Below, one piece after another: positions 41,842 through 50,764 of a stretch of 64,000 nt of DNA. Every line of letters begins with the position of its first letter. Within the stretch, counting starts at the first letter, position 1. The notes beneath the pieces are model-generated. The model had not been told where the DNA came from. It made no database searches and was given only the letters and a program-made list of their open reading frames with translations. The stretch spans positions 2,790,001 through 2,854,000 of the forward strand of contig NZ_CP068046.1 of assembly GCF_016698665.1 (NCBI RefSeq), given 5' to 3'. The position numbers were made by a program, and so were the translations under genes. The stretch comes from Devosia rhizoryzae. GTDB taxonomy: Bacteria; Pseudomonadota; Alphaproteobacteria; Rhizobiales; Devosiaceae.

Positions 41842-44800
41842 ATGAGCCGGCAACTGATCAACGACTACTTCAACGAGATCGACCGCCTCAGGAAATTTTC
41901 CGGCACCAACACCGAAGGCGTGGTCAGCGAAGCTTTCAAGGACCTGCTTAAAGCCTGGTCGCGACAGAAGAACCTCGTCTTCATCGCCCAATACGAATTC
42001 CCTTCTCCCCAGAAAAACCGCATCCGTCCCGACGGCACGATCCTGCATGATCTGCGCGTGCCGCTTGGCTATTGGGAAGCCAAGGACGAGGACGACGATC
42101 TAGACGTCGAGATCGACAAGAAACTGCGCAAGGGCTACCCGCAGGACAACATCATCTTCGAGGACAGCCGCGAGGCCGTGCTGATCCAGAACCGCCAACC
42201 GGTCATGCGCTGCCGCATGACTGACGGTGATGAGCTGTTGCGCCTGCTTAACCTGTTCTTTGGCTATGAGCGCCAGGAGATCGCGGAGTTCCGGCGCGCC
42301 GTGGCGCAGTTCCAGACCGACCTGCCCGCGGTACTGGAGGCCCTGCGCGGCAAGATCAATGACGCCTATGATAGCAATGCTGGTTTCAAGGATGCGGCAG
42401 TCGTGTTTCTCGAGCACGCGAAGGAAACCATCAATCCGACGCTGACCGATGCCGATGTGCGGGAAATGCTGATCCAGCACATTCTCACTGAGGAGATTTT
42501 CACCCGCGTCTTCAACGAGGACGACTTTCACCGCGAAAACAATATCGCCAAGCAGCTTTATGCTCTGGAAGGCAAGTTCTTCACCGGCGCGACCAAGCGG
42601 GAAACGCTCCGCGGGCTCGAACCCTATTATGCCACCATCCGGTCGACTGCGGCGCTGATTACCCGTCATTCGGAAAAGCAGGCGTTCCTCAAGGTCATCT
42701 ATGAGGGATTTTACAAGGTCTATAATCCGAAGGCCGCCGATCGGCTGGGCGTGGTCTATACGCCCAACGAGATCGTCAAATTCATGATCGAGGGCGCCGA
42801 CTGGCTGACCCAAAAACATTTCGGCAAGGCGCTGATCGATCGCGACGTGGAAATCCTCGATCCAGCCACGGGCACCGGCACCTTTATCTGCGAACTGCTG
42901 GAGCATTTTCGCGGGCAACCGGAGAAGCTGGCGCACAAGTACAAGGAAGAGCTGCACGCCAACGAAGTGGCAATCCTTCCCTATTACGTCGCCAACCTCA
43001 ATATCGAAGCCACCTATGCCGCGATCACCGGGCAATATGCCGAGTTCCCGAGCCTATGTTTCGTAGACACGCTGGACAATGTTTCAGGCCTGGGGATCAA
43101 GCGCGGCCACCAGCATGATCTGTTCGCTGGCATGTCGGAAGAGAATATCGAGCGCGTGAAGCGGCAGAACCGGAAGAAGATTTCGGTGGTAATCGGCAAC
43201 CCGCCCTACAATGCCAACCAGCAGAACGAGAACGACAACAACAAAAACCGGACCTATCCGCATATCGATGCGGCGATCAAGTCGACTTATATCGCACAGT
43301 CGACGGCGCAGAAGACCAAGGTCTACGACATGTATGCCCGCTTCTTCCGCTGGGCTTCGGATCGGCTAGGCGATGAAGGCGTTTTGGCCTTTGTCACCAA
43401 TCGCAGCTTTGTCGACAGCCGCACCTTCGATGGGTTCCGCAAGGTCGTGGCGCAGGATTTTGCCGAGATTTACGTGGTCGACCTAGGCGGGGACGTGCGC
43501 GCCAATCCCAAACTCTCCGGCACGAAAAACAACGTCTTCGGCATCCAGACCGGTGTGGCGATTTCCTTCTTCGTCCGGAAAGGAAAGAAGGGCAGTGGGC
43601 GCATCTATTATTCCCGGCGGCCAGAAATGGACACCGCCGAAGAAAAGTTGGCATTCCTGGCAGCCAACCCCGCCGAGCGCTTGTCATTCAAACGGGTCGA
43701 GCCGGACAAGCGGAGTAATTGGGTCAATCTGGCGGAAAATGATTGGGATGACTTGATCCCGGTGGCGGATAAGGAGACCAAAGCCACCAAATGGCCGTCG
43801 CGCGAACGGGCCGTATTCAAGCTTTTCTCGTTGGGATTAGGCACTAATCGTGATGAATGGGCGTATGACCAAAGTCGAGAAAATCTCTCATCCAAGTCAG
43901 CCTACTTTTTGGACGTTTACACAAGCCACATGGGCCACAAGGCACCCAAGGATTTCCGGAACTTCGAAAAATCGATCAAATGGACGAGCGAGCTAGAAAA
44001 GGCAGTTCGCAATTCTGTGGCATTGTCTATCTGGCCGCCAGTTTTCGGTGAGGCGGCATATCGCCCCTTCGGCCGCAGATGGGTCAACTTCGCACCACTA
44101 TTAGTTCACCGATTCTATGCGCAGAAAAGCTTGTTTCCTTCAGCTAACAGGCAGGAAAACCAAGCAATCAACTTCTATTCCATAAGCTCGGACAAGGCGC
44201 TCGCGACGCTGGCTACAGATCAAGTTATCGATCTGGGGTACTTGAAACAGGGGAATGGGGGTACGTTCTCGCTAGGACGCTACCGCTACACCGCCACCGG
44301 CGAGCGCATCGACAACATTACCAGCTGGGGCGAGAATAAGTTCATCGCTCGCTACGGCAAGGGTGTCACCAAGGACGACATCTTTGCCTATATCTATGCC
44401 GTGCTGCACGATCCCATCTATCGCGAAAAATACGCGATCAACCTCAAGCGCGAATTTCCGCGCATTCCCTTCTATCCCGATTTCCACCAATGGGTGGAAT
44501 GGGGCCAAAAACTGCTCGACCTTCATATCGGCTACGAAGCGGTCGAGCCTTATCCTCTCAACCGCATCGACACGCCGGACGAGAAGGCCCGTAGCGCGGG
44601 ACTCTCGCCTAAAGCCATGCTTAAGGCCGATAAGGACAATGGCGCGATCCGCCTCGACAGCGAGACGCTGCTGACTGGCCTGCCCAGTCAGGTCTGGGAC
44701 TATAAGCTCGGCAACCGCTCGGGCGTGGAATGGGTACTGGACCAATACAAGGAAAAGACCCCCAAGGACCCCACCATCCGCGAAAAGTTCAACACCTATC

Positions 44801-44922
44801 GCTTTGCCGATTATAAGGAGAAGGTGGTCGACGTTATTGGTCGAGTCACGCGAGTAAGCGTCGAGACCACGGCAATCACCGAAGCGATGAAAACCGTGAG
44901 GCGGGGTGAGTTGTCAGCCTAG
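41842..44922 (+). CDS. Single-polypeptide restriction-modification enzyme (nuclease + N6-adenine methyltransferase + specificity domain; short type ISP-like / IIG-like)
   Basis: 1026 residues from the ATG at 41842 with AGGGGG upstream; a GTG at 41827 is weaker. Residues about 45-100 are a PD-(D/E)XK nuclease (RPDGTILHDL, then GYWEAKDE). A helical coupler follows. The methyltransferase has motif X-like VVYTPNEIVKFM, motif I DPATGTGTFICELL, and motif IV VIGNPPYN. The C-terminal 450 residues are the target-recognition and tail region. Classical type ISP enzymes have an SF2 helicase between nuclease and methyltransferase; no Walker motifs are seen here, and the size is 500-600 residues smaller. 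The region 43.86-44.26 kb is much more AT-rich than its flanks. No partner gene lies beside it. Confidence 0.88.
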   Translation: MSRQLINDYFNEIDRLRKFSGTNTEGVVSEAFKDLLKAWSRQKNLVFIAQYEFPSPQKNRIRPDGTILHDLRVPLGYWEAKDEDDDLDVEIDKKLRKGYPQDNIIFEDSREAVLIQNRQPVMRCRMTDGDELLRLLNLFFGYERQEIAEFRRAVAQFQTDLPAVLEALRGKINDAYDSNAGFKDAAVVFLEHAKETINPTLTDADVREMLIQHILTEEIFTRVFNEDDFHRENNIAKQLYALEGKFFTGATKRETLRGLEPYYATIRSTAALITRHSEKQAFLKVIYEGFYKVYNPKAADRLGVVYTPNEIVKFMIEGADWLTQKHFGKALIDRDVEILDPATGTGTFICELLEHFRGQPEKLAHKYKEELHANEVAILPYYVANLNIEATYAAITGQYAEFPSLCFVDTLDNVSGLGIKRGHQHDLFAGMSEENIERVKRQNRKKISVVIGNPPYNANQQNENDNNKNRTYPHIDAAIKSTYIAQSTAQKTKVYDMYARFFRWASDRLGDEGVLAFVTNRSFVDSRTFDGFRKVVAQDFAEIYVVDLGGDVRANPKLSGTKNNVFGIQTGVAISFFVRKGKKGSGRIYYSRRPEMDTAEEKLAFLAANPAERLSFKRVEPDKRSNWVNLAENDWDDLIPVADKETKATKWPSRERAVFKLFSLGLGTNRDEWAYDQSRENLSSKSAYFLDVYTSHMGHKAPKDFRNFEKSIKWTSELEKAVRNSVALSIWPPVFGEAAYRPFGRRWVNFAPLLVHRFYAQKSLFPSANRQENQAINFYSISSDKALATLATDQVIDLGYLKQGNGGTFSLGRYRYTATGERIDNITSWGENKFIARYGKGVTKDDIFAYIYAVLHDPIYREKYAINLKREFPRIPFYPDFHQWVEWGQKLLDLHIGYEAVEPYPLNRIDTPDEKARSAGLSPKAMLKADKDNGAIRLDSETLLTGLPSQVWDYKLGNRSGVEWVLDQYKEKTPKDPTIREKFNTYRFADYKEKVVDVIGRVTRVSVETTAITEAMKTVRRGELSA

Positions 44923-45342
44923 CACCCGATCCACACTCCACGCCCCGGCCCCCACCGCCACCAACACCAGCAATCCCGCCGCCAGCAGCGTTTCCGGCGC
45001 GTAGAGCACATTTTCCAGCTTGTGCACGCCTTCGCCCTCGGCCTTGGGGATGGAAGTGGTCACCAGCGCGCCGAGTGTGATCACCAGCAGCACCATTGCG
45101 CCGGGGACCGTAAAAAAACCCAGCACGACGAGGACGCCGCCACCCAATTCGGCGGCGGAAAAGACCGGCGTCAGCGCCTTGGGCACACCGGCTTCGCTGA
45201 GCGAGGACGCCATTTTCTCGCGCCGCTCGGGATCGGTGAGCTTGAACCAGCCCGATAGGGCAAACATCAGTCCGATCACGAGGCGCAGGAGCAGCAGGGC
45301 AAGGTCGGCAAGGGCGGGCAGACTGATGAGCCAGGCGGGCAT
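44914..45342 (-). CDS. DoxX family membrane protein
   Basis: 142 residues from the ATG at 45342 (GGAG six bases upstream); the ATG at 45348 is too near that site. Four membrane segments, with ADLALLLLRLVIGLMFALSGWFKLTDPERREKM at the start and GGGVLVVLGFFTVPGAMVLLVITLGAL in the middle, as in DoxX. These proteins are linked to thiosulfate or redox homeostasis in a few cases, but most are uncharacterised. It overlaps the end of the restriction-modification gene by nine bases, tail to tail. Confidence 0.82.
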   Translation of the reverse strand: MPAWLISLPALADLALLLLRLVIGLMFALSGWFKLTDPERREKMASSLSEAGVPKALTPVFSAAELGGGVLVVLGFFTVPGAMVLLVITLGALVTTSIPKAEGEGVHKLENVLYAPETLLAAGLLVLVAVGAGAWSVDRVLG

Positions 45343-45464
45343 GAACATCTCCGAAGAAAACCGGTAAACAACGCCGGTGCCGCGCCGCCGTTGCCAAACT
45401 ATGCCGCTTATCCCGCTCCCCATCGCGCCCCCTACACTTTCCGGTTTGATCCCGGGAGACGCCC

Positions 45465-45995
45465 ATGCGCGCAAAACCTTATTCCACCATCAGCCGCCGC
45501 ATGGCCGAGCGGCACGAAAGCCTCCTGCCAAAGCTGCAGGTTTTGGCCCGCAAGCTCCAAAGCATGGCTGCGCGCAGCCCTCACCGGCCTGTGCCCGATG
45601 ACCTCCGGTCGGAGGCCGAGGCCATGTTGTTCGAGGTAGAGGTGTTTCGCGAGCGGCGTCAGCGTCCTGCCCTGCCGGTCGGGGCGCCTCATTATCACGG
45701 CCTCGCGAGCCAGCTGGCCGAAGCGCTGACGGCGATGATCGCCTTCGAGCAGCGCCATGTGGCATGGAATGCGGCGACCGAAGAGCCGCAATGGAACCTG
45801 GCGCCAGGCAAGAAGGATGGCCGGGTCGGCATCATGAAGGTTGCACGCCTTGCGCCCCGGCCTGGCAGCAAGGCGGCCGCCAGGGCTGATGCCCAGGCAA
45901 GGCTCGAAAAGGAGCGACGGGCCGACCGTATGCTGCGCATGCGCGCTGCCCTGGTTGACCGTCTCACCAAGTCACAGCGCACCGATGGACCCTGA
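45465..45995 (+). CDS. Hypothetical cytoplasmic protein, helical and basic
   Basis: 176 residues with GGGAGACGCCC before the ATG at 45465. It is predicted mostly helical, with an Arg/Lys-rich C terminus (SKAAARADAQARLEKERRADRMLRMRAAL). A tryptophan pair appears in HVAWNAATEEPQWN. No signal peptide, membrane segment or motif was recognised. It begins about 120 bases after the divergent DoxX gene start. Function unknown. Confidence 0.55.
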   Translation: MRAKPYSTISRRMAERHESLLPKLQVLARKLQSMAARSPHRPVPDDLRSEAEAMLFEVEVFRERRQRPALPVGAPHYHGLASQLAEALTAMIAFEQRHVAWNAATEEPQWNLAPGKKDGRVGIMKVARLAPRPGSKAAARADAQARLEKERRADRMLRMRAALVDRLTKSQRTDGP

Positions 45996-46034
45996 CTTGC
46001 CCAATTTATCCCCGTCGCCCAAAACTGCCATACA

Positions 46035-46206
46035 GTGAGACCCATCAGCCGGGTGATGATGGGGTTGCAACGATCAACCGCCCGGCGACAGTCGGGAGGG
46101 GTCTTTATCGTTAAGGATCCTGGGTCCGCGGACGGGGCTGGAGCAACCCACCCCTAAGACGCTGCCTGCCAGAAAACCCGGCGCCCCGAGGCGGTTTCTG
46201 TCTCAC
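46035..46206 (+). ncRNA. Candidate structured non-coding RNA
   Basis: A closing stem pairs GTGAGAC (46035-46041) with GTCTCAC (46200-46206). Inside it are a hairpin CATCA-GCCGGG-TGATG (46043-46058), a stem GGGTTGC (46062-46068) with GCAACCC (46143-46149), an inner stem AACGAT (46069-46074) with ATCGTT (46107-46112) that encloses hairpin CCCGGC-GACA-GTCGGG, and an arm CAGAAA (46170-46175) with TTTCTG (46195-46200). No good ORF fits here. The gap from 45996 to 46354 is otherwise empty. It may be a 6S-like RNA, another small RNA or the leader of the transporter gene. The family is not identified and the strand is uncertain. Confidence 0.45.
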
Positions 46207-46354
46207 CTATAAACAAAAACGAGGCGGACACCGCCTCGGGGCACCATTACCTTTTGCCAACCGGAGGCCGCGGGCCGTCCGGCGCTTCGGCACGTCTGGC
46301 GTAATTGCGCGCGCCCCGGTATGGAGAGCCGCTTTCCTTCCGGACCTCCCGCCC

Positions 46355-47254
46355 ATGCCCCGCCTCCAAGGCAACGGCCTGGGGATCGCCTTGATGATCC
46401 TCGCCACCGCCTCGTTCACGCTCAACGACAGTTTTCTCAAACTCGCGACCGAAGAGGTGCCGCCGTTCCAGGCCCTCGCCATGCGCGGCCTCGGCTCGAC
46501 CATTTTGGGCCTGCCGCTGCTGTTTGCCCTCGGCTTCGGGCGCCATACGGGCCGCATGTTCGAAAAGCGGGTTAGCGTCCGCAACGGGCTCGAACTGGTT
46601 TGCGCCATGTTCTCGGTCGTCGGCCTCGCCCTCGTGCCGCTGGCCGATCTCACTGCGCTGGGCCAGACCTCGCCGCTCTTGCTCCTTCTCGGCGCGGCGG
46701 TGATCTTCCGGGAACGGCTCAGCCCGATCCAGATTGCGCTTATTATCCTCGCCTTCATCGGCGCGCTTATGGTGGCGCAACCGGGTGGCTCCAACTTCTC
46801 CCCTTATGTTCTCCTGGGTCTTGCCGCTGCCGCCACAGTGGCCGTCCGCGACCTCATCGGCCGCGGCATCCCGGCCGAGATCCCCGGCCTCGTGATCGCG
46901 GTCGGGGCGGGAGCGATCACCACTGTTGGCGCCGGCATCGCCGCCCTCCTTTTCGATCGGCTGACGATGCCGTCGCTTCCCACCGTGCTCTTCACGCTGG
47001 GCTCAGGCGCCTTCCTCGTCGCCGGCCACGTCCTTCTCCTCGCCGCCTACCGCGCCGCCAGCATGAGCGCCGTTGCCCCCTTCCTCTACATGGCGACCGT
47101 CTGGGCGCTCCTCGCCGGCATGCTGATTTTCGGCAGCGTCCCCAACTGGCTTGCCCTTCTCGGCATCGCCGTCATCGTCGTGTCGGGCATCGCTGTCGTT
47201 GCACTCGAACGCTGGCCCAAGAAGGCCAACGTTCCCCTCGAACTATCCCCATGA
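46355..47254 (+). CDS. DMT-family (EamA) transporter
   Basis: 299 residues with ten membrane segments in two EamA repeats. The first starts IALMILATASFTLNDSFLKLATEEVPPFQALAMRG and the second GLAAAATVAVRDLIGRGIPAEIPG. RERLSPIQIALIILAFIGALMV ends the first repeat. It would export or import small metabolites, and the substrate is unknown. An unidentified structured RNA lies upstream. No ribosome binding site better than GGACC stands before the ATG. Confidence 0.88.
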   Translation: MPRLQGNGLGIALMILATASFTLNDSFLKLATEEVPPFQALAMRGLGSTILGLPLLFALGFGRHTGRMFEKRVSVRNGLELVCAMFSVVGLALVPLADLTALGQTSPLLLLLGAAVIFRERLSPIQIALIILAFIGALMVAQPGGSNFSPYVLLGLAAAATVAVRDLIGRGIPAEIPGLVIAVGAGAITTVGAGIAALLFDRLTMPSLPTVLFTLGSGAFLVAGHVLLLAAYRAASMSAVAPFLYMATVWALLAGMLIFGSVPNWLALLGIAVIVVSGIAVVALERWPKKANVPLELSP

Positions 47255-47397
47255 CGGTTCGGCCCTGCTAGCATCCCGGAACGAATAGCTTGTGATCCCG
47301 TTCGTACATCCCGAGGGGCGGATATGGCGCTGCCGCAAGGCTGCGCTCCGCAAGCGGGCAGCACGAGAGTGCTTCCGCCGAACAAAGGAATACGACG

Positions 47398-48024
47398 ATG
47401 AAGAACCTTCTCCTGGCCTCCGTGGCCGCGCTGTCTCTCGGTCTTGCCGCTCCGGCATTCGCCCAGGGCACCGTTGATGCCGATGCCGGCGCCGCGATCG
47501 GCGCAACCGGCGGTGGCACGACCGGTGCCGTGGTCGGCGGCCTTCTCGGTGGCCCGATCGGCGCCGTGGTTGGCGGCTTTGCCGGCGCCGTGATCGGTGC
47601 AGAAGCAGGCGTTGCCTCTTCCACCATCGAATATGCCGGCGCCAATCCGGTCGCTCCCGTGACCATCGATGGTGATGTGGCCGTCGGCTATGTCGTCCCG
47701 CAGGACGTCACCGTCTACCCGGTCCAGGGCGATGACCAGTATGGCTATATATACGCCAATGGCCGCGTCTGGATCGTCGACAACAACACCCGCGCCCTGG
47801 TCCAGTCCCCGGGCTACCTCGTGTCGCAGAGCTCGGCTGATTACGCAATTGCCAACCCGATCGACCCGATCGAGGCCCAGGGCGATGTGGTCGTTGGTTA
47901 TGTACTGCCGGAAGGCGCCACCATCACGCCGGTGCCGGATGACAGCTATTATGGCTATGTCTACATCAATGGCCGTCCGGCTTTGGTCGACAATTCCAGC
48001 CGCACCGTGGTCTACTACCAGTAA
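47398..48024 (+). CDS. Exported glycine-zipper protein with two DUF1236 repeats
   Basis: 208 residues with a signal peptide cut after PAFAQ. A glycine-zipper segment (GGGTTGAVVGGLLGGPIGAVVGGFAGAVIGAEAG) is followed by two DUF1236 units, VGYVVPQDVTVYPV with YGYIYANGRVWIVD and VGYVLPEGATITPV with YGYVYINGRPALVD. DUF1236 proteins are common and secreted in Rhizobiales, and their role is unknown. A good terminator follows. Confidence 0.88.
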   Translation: MKNLLLASVAALSLGLAAPAFAQGTVDADAGAAIGATGGGTTGAVVGGLLGGPIGAVVGGFAGAVIGAEAGVASSTIEYAGANPVAPVTIDGDVAVGYVVPQDVTVYPVQGDDQYGYIYANGRVWIVDNNTRALVQSPGYLVSQSSADYAIANPIDPIEAQGDVVVGYVLPEGATITPVPDDSYYGYVYINGRPALVDNSSRTVVYYQ

Positions 48025-48046
48025 GCTTCGGCGCTGTTAGACTTAT

Positions 48047-48079
48047 GCCGCCCGGACATGTTCCGGGCGGCTTTCGTTT
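48047..48079 (+). terminator. Terminator after the DUF1236 gene
   Basis: GCCGCCCGGA (48047-48056) pairs with TCCGGGCGGC (48062-48071) around CATGT, followed by TTTCGTTT. Confidence 0.88.
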
Positions 48080-48108
48080 GCGCTAGGGTATTGGCTTGGG
48101 GAGACAGA

Positions 48109-48399
48109 ATGAGCAAAGCCAGCATCCGCATCGCTTACTGTACGCAGTGCAACTGGATGCTGCGCGCTGCCTGGATGGCGCAGGAACTGCTCTCGACCTT
48201 CGGCACCGAGCTGGGCGAAGTTATCCTCGCTCCGGGAACGGGAGGTATTTTCGAAATCCATCTCGATGGCGAGCTTATCTGGGAGCGGAAGCGAGATGGC
48301 GGCTTTCCGGACAGCCGGGTGCTCAAGCAAAAGGTACGGGATCGCATCGACCCGGATCGCGACCTCGGTCACGTCGATCGCGTTAATCTGGAAAGCTGA
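48109..48399 (+). CDS. SelT/SelW/SelH family selenoprotein-like thioredoxin-fold protein (Cys form)
   Basis: 96 residues from the ATG at 48109, preceded by GGGGAGA. It starts ASIRIAYCTQCNWMLRAAWMAQELLSTFG, with CxxC in the SelW position, and contains GTGGIFEIHLDGELIWERKRDGGFPDSRVLKQKVRDRIDP. This is the usual Rdx fold of SelW-like proteins. Here both residues are cysteine, not selenocysteine. Likely a small redox protein. Confidence 0.9.
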   Translation: MSKASIRIAYCTQCNWMLRAAWMAQELLSTFGTELGEVILAPGTGGIFEIHLDGELIWERKRDGGFPDSRVLKQKVRDRIDPDRDLGHVDRVNLES

Positions 48400-48463
48400 G
48401 CCATTTCCAAAGCCGACCGGCTTGGTCTAGTCTGACCTGAACCGACCTGGGAGACGTCCAAGC

Positions 48464-49249
48464 ATGATATCAAGAACCCTCCATCTCTCCGCCGCCCTTT
48501 TCTTGGCAGTCCTGCCCGCTGCAGCGCAGGAGCTGCCCGATCTTGATGGCCGCGTGATTCATGCGGTGACCGAAAACGCCTATTACCCGCTCAACTTTGC
48601 CGGGCCGGATGGTCAGGGCATCGGGCTCGAATATGACGTCATCAATGAGGCGGCCAGGCGGCTCAACGCTACGGTCGAATGGGATCTCACAGCCTGGGAC
48701 GTGATGATCGAAAGCGTCCGCTCCGGCCAGTTCGACATCGGCGCCGACGGCATTACCATCAGCGCCGAGCGCGCCGAGCAGGTGGACTTCACCGAGCCCT
48801 TCATCACCGTCGAGCAGTATTTCCTGGTGCGTGGTGACGAGGATCGCATTACCGGACCCGAAAGCTTCACCGAAAACTCCGATCTGCTGTTCGGCGCCCA
48901 GGCCGGCACGTCGGCCTTCTACACGGCTGTCTATGATGTGCTCGATGGCGACGAGGCCAATCCGCGTATCAAGACCTTCGATACGTTCGGTGCATCGGTG
49001 CAGGCGCTCAAGGCCGGCGACGTCGACGCGGTGATCGCCGACCAGGCGGCTTCGGCCGGCTATATCGGCGCTGATCCGGGCGCCTTCAAGCAAGTGGGCG
49101 AGCCCATCAAGGCCGACCCGCTCGGCTTCATCCTCACACCCGGCTCCGATCTGGTCTCACCGTTCGATGCGGCATTGGCTGAGATGAAGGCTGATGGTTG
49201 GCTCGACGAGCGCATCAACTACTGGTTCTTCGAATACGGCGAGCAGTAA
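48464..49249 (+). CDS. ABC transporter substrate-binding protein, polar amino-acid family
   Basis: 261 residues with a signal peptide cut after PAAAQE. SBP family 3 features: GIGLEYDVINEAARRLNATVEWDLTAWDVMIESVRSGQFDIGADGITISAERAEQVDFTEPF, and KAGDVDAVIADQAASAGYI. It likely delivers an amino acid to the permease encoded 77 bases downstream. A perfect hairpin sits between the two genes. Confidence 0.9.
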   Translation: MISRTLHLSAALFLAVLPAAAQELPDLDGRVIHAVTENAYYPLNFAGPDGQGIGLEYDVINEAARRLNATVEWDLTAWDVMIESVRSGQFDIGADGITISAERAEQVDFTEPFITVEQYFLVRGDEDRITGPESFTENSDLLFGAQAGTSAFYTAVYDVLDGDEANPRIKTFDTFGASVQALKAGDVDAVIADQAASAGYIGADPGAFKQVGEPIKADPLGFILTPGSDLVSPFDAALAEMKADGWLDERINYWFFEYGEQ

Positions 49250-49261
49250 AGTCGCTTTCCA

Positions 49262-49286
49262 CATCCCTCCCCGACGGGGAGGGATG
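49262..49286. other. Perfect intercistronic hairpin
   Basis: CATCCCTCCCCG-A-CGGGGAGGGATG: twelve paired bases with one central A. It lies between the binding-protein stop and the permease start, where such stems often protect the binding-protein message, or it may be a half copy of the dispersed repeats. Confidence 0.7.
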
Positions 49287-49326
49287 ACCAAGAACCGCGA
49301 TGCCGGCCAAGGACTGAACCCGATCG

Positions 49327-50145
49327 ATGCCACGGCCCCACCGCAACCCGTCGCTCTTTGCCCGCCTGCCCTACTGGCTCCTCGCAATTCTGTTGCTTTT
49401 CGTGATCGGCCTGTGGGCCATCACAACCAACGACACCTATTCGAGCATCTTCAACACCCTCTCAGGTGGCGTGGTCACCACGCTCTGGGTGACGCTGTTG
49501 TCCTTCCTCTTTGCCACGCTGCTCGGGCTTCTGATCGCCCTGGCGCGCACATCAGGGCACCGGGTGCTGCGCGAGGCCGCCACGTTTTACGTCGAACTCA
49601 TTCGCGGCGTGCCGATCCTGGTGTTTCTCTTCTACATCGCCTTTGTCGCGGCCCCAGCCATGGTTGCGGGGTTCAACTGGCTAGCAGCGCTGGTGATTGG
49701 TGCCGGATGGATCGAGCCCGCAACAGTGCGCGGCTTCGACTTCGTTTGGCGCGCCATTTTTGCGCTGACCATCTGCTATTCAGCCTTTATCGCCGAAATC
49801 TTCCGCGCCGGCATCGAAGCCGTTGATCGCGGGCAGATCGAGGCGGCGCGCTCGCTCGGCCTTTCGCGCTGGAACTGCTTTCGCCTTGTGGTCTTCCCGC
49901 AGGCGCTGCGCACCATCCTGCCCCCGCTCGGCAATGACTTCGTGTCCATGGTCAAGGACTCGGCCTTGGTTTCGGCACTGGGCGTCCAAGACATTACCCA
50001 GCTCGGCAAGCTCTCCGCCTCCTCGAGCTTTCTTTTCTTTGAAACCTACAATGTCGTGGCCTTTCTTTATCTCACCATGACCATCTCGCTATCGCTGCTG
50101 GTGCGCGGGCTGGAGCGCTCGATGGATGCAAGGCTGAAGCGGTAG
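49327..50145 (+). CDS. Amino-acid ABC transporter permease
   Basis: 272 residues with five to six membrane segments. It carries the HisM/GlnP pattern [27 protein letters not shown] and the EAA loop of polar amino-acid permeases, [47 protein letters not shown]. It pairs with the binding-protein gene upstream. No ATP-binding gene follows: the next gene is creA. The ATPase must be elsewhere. Confidence 0.9.
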   Translation: MPRPHRNPSLFARLPYWLLAILLLFVIGLWAITTNDTYSSIFNTLSGGVVTTLWVTLLSFLFATLLGLLIALARTSGHRVLREAATFYVELIRGVPILVFLFYIAFVAAPAMVAGFNWLAALVIGAGWIEPATVRGFDFVWRAIFALTICYSAFIAEIFRAGIEAVDRGQIEAARSLGLSRWNCFRLVVFPQALRTILPPLGNDFVSMVKDSALVSALGVQDITQLGKLSASSSFLFFETYNVVAFLYLTMTISLSLLVRGLERSMDARLKR

Positions 50146-50198
50146 CTTGCGCTTGCCCGTAGAACGCACCATTTCATTGACACCACTGGAGGACACCA

Positions 50199-50723
50199 AT
50201 GCACCCCATCGCCCGCGTCGCCACCGTCGCCCTTGCCGCCATCGCTCTGGCAGCCTGCGGCAACAGAGAAGAAGTTGGGCAGGTCGGGGTCGACTGGACC
50301 GGCAATGACATCTCCATCGAGGCCGTGGCGGATCCGGAAGTCGATGGCGTCGTTTGCCATCTCGCCTTTTTCAACCGCTCCTTCATCGATCGGCTGAGCC
50401 AGGGCAACTGGTTCGAAGACCCGTCCTATTCGGCGCTTGATTGCTCGGTTGTGGGGCCCGTCACCATTGGCGACATTCGCACGAGCGCTGGCGGCGAAGA
50501 GATTTTTCAACAGGGGCGATCGCTGATCTGGAAATCACTGCGCGTTACCCGCGTCTATGACGCCGCCAACAATTCACTGATCTACCTTGGCCATGCAAGG
50601 GAGATCCAGCAGGGTTCGGGCAAGATGAGCCTTTCCGTTGTGCCGCTCAATGGGCTCAACGTCACCTGGACCAATGGCGCACCTAATAGCCAGCCGACGG
50701 CAAGCTCGGTCATGGTGCAATAA
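50199..50723 (+). CDS. creA: CreA family periplasmic lipoprotein
   Basis: 174 residues with an N-terminal signal and a lipobox-like ALAACG, so a lipid anchor is likely. The CreA pattern is visible: VGVDWTGNDISIEAVADPEVDGVVCHLAFF, then WFEDPSYSALDCSVVGPVTIG and SLIWKSLRVTRVYDAANNSLIYLGHAREIQQGS. The family is conserved in proteobacteria, with unclear function. Not linked to the permease gene by overlap; gap 53 bases. Confidence 0.88.
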   Translation: MHPIARVATVALAAIALAACGNREEVGQVGVDWTGNDISIEAVADPEVDGVVCHLAFFNRSFIDRLSQGNWFEDPSYSALDCSVVGPVTIGDIRTSAGGEEIFQQGRSLIWKSLRVTRVYDAANNSLIYLGHAREIQQGSGKMSLSVVPLNGLNVTWTNGAPNSQPTASSVMVQ

Positions 50724-50745
50724 AAAAGGCCCGCCGAAGCGGGCC
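50721..50745 (-). terminator. Terminator of the small leftward secreted-protein gene
   Basis: GGCCCGC (50728-50734) pairs with GCGGGCC (50739-50745) around CGAA. On the minus strand the stem is followed by TTTTTTA, so it ends the leftward gene at 50765. Confidence 0.82.
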
Positions 50746-50764
50746 TCTCATGCGGCTGGCGCCC

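Noticed and set aside
42820..43200. Helicase domain in the restriction-modification protein
   Set aside because: No Walker A (GxxxxGK[ST]) or DEAD/DEAH-type motif was seen anywhere in the translation; the DPATGTG motif is the methyltransferase motif I.
46035..46206. Naming the structured RNA as 6S, SRP RNA, tmRNA or a known riboswitch
   Set aside because: I found no SRP GGAAGCAGC-type loop, no tRNA-like tail of tmRNA, and no riboswitch core I could identify; 6S remains only a possibility by size.
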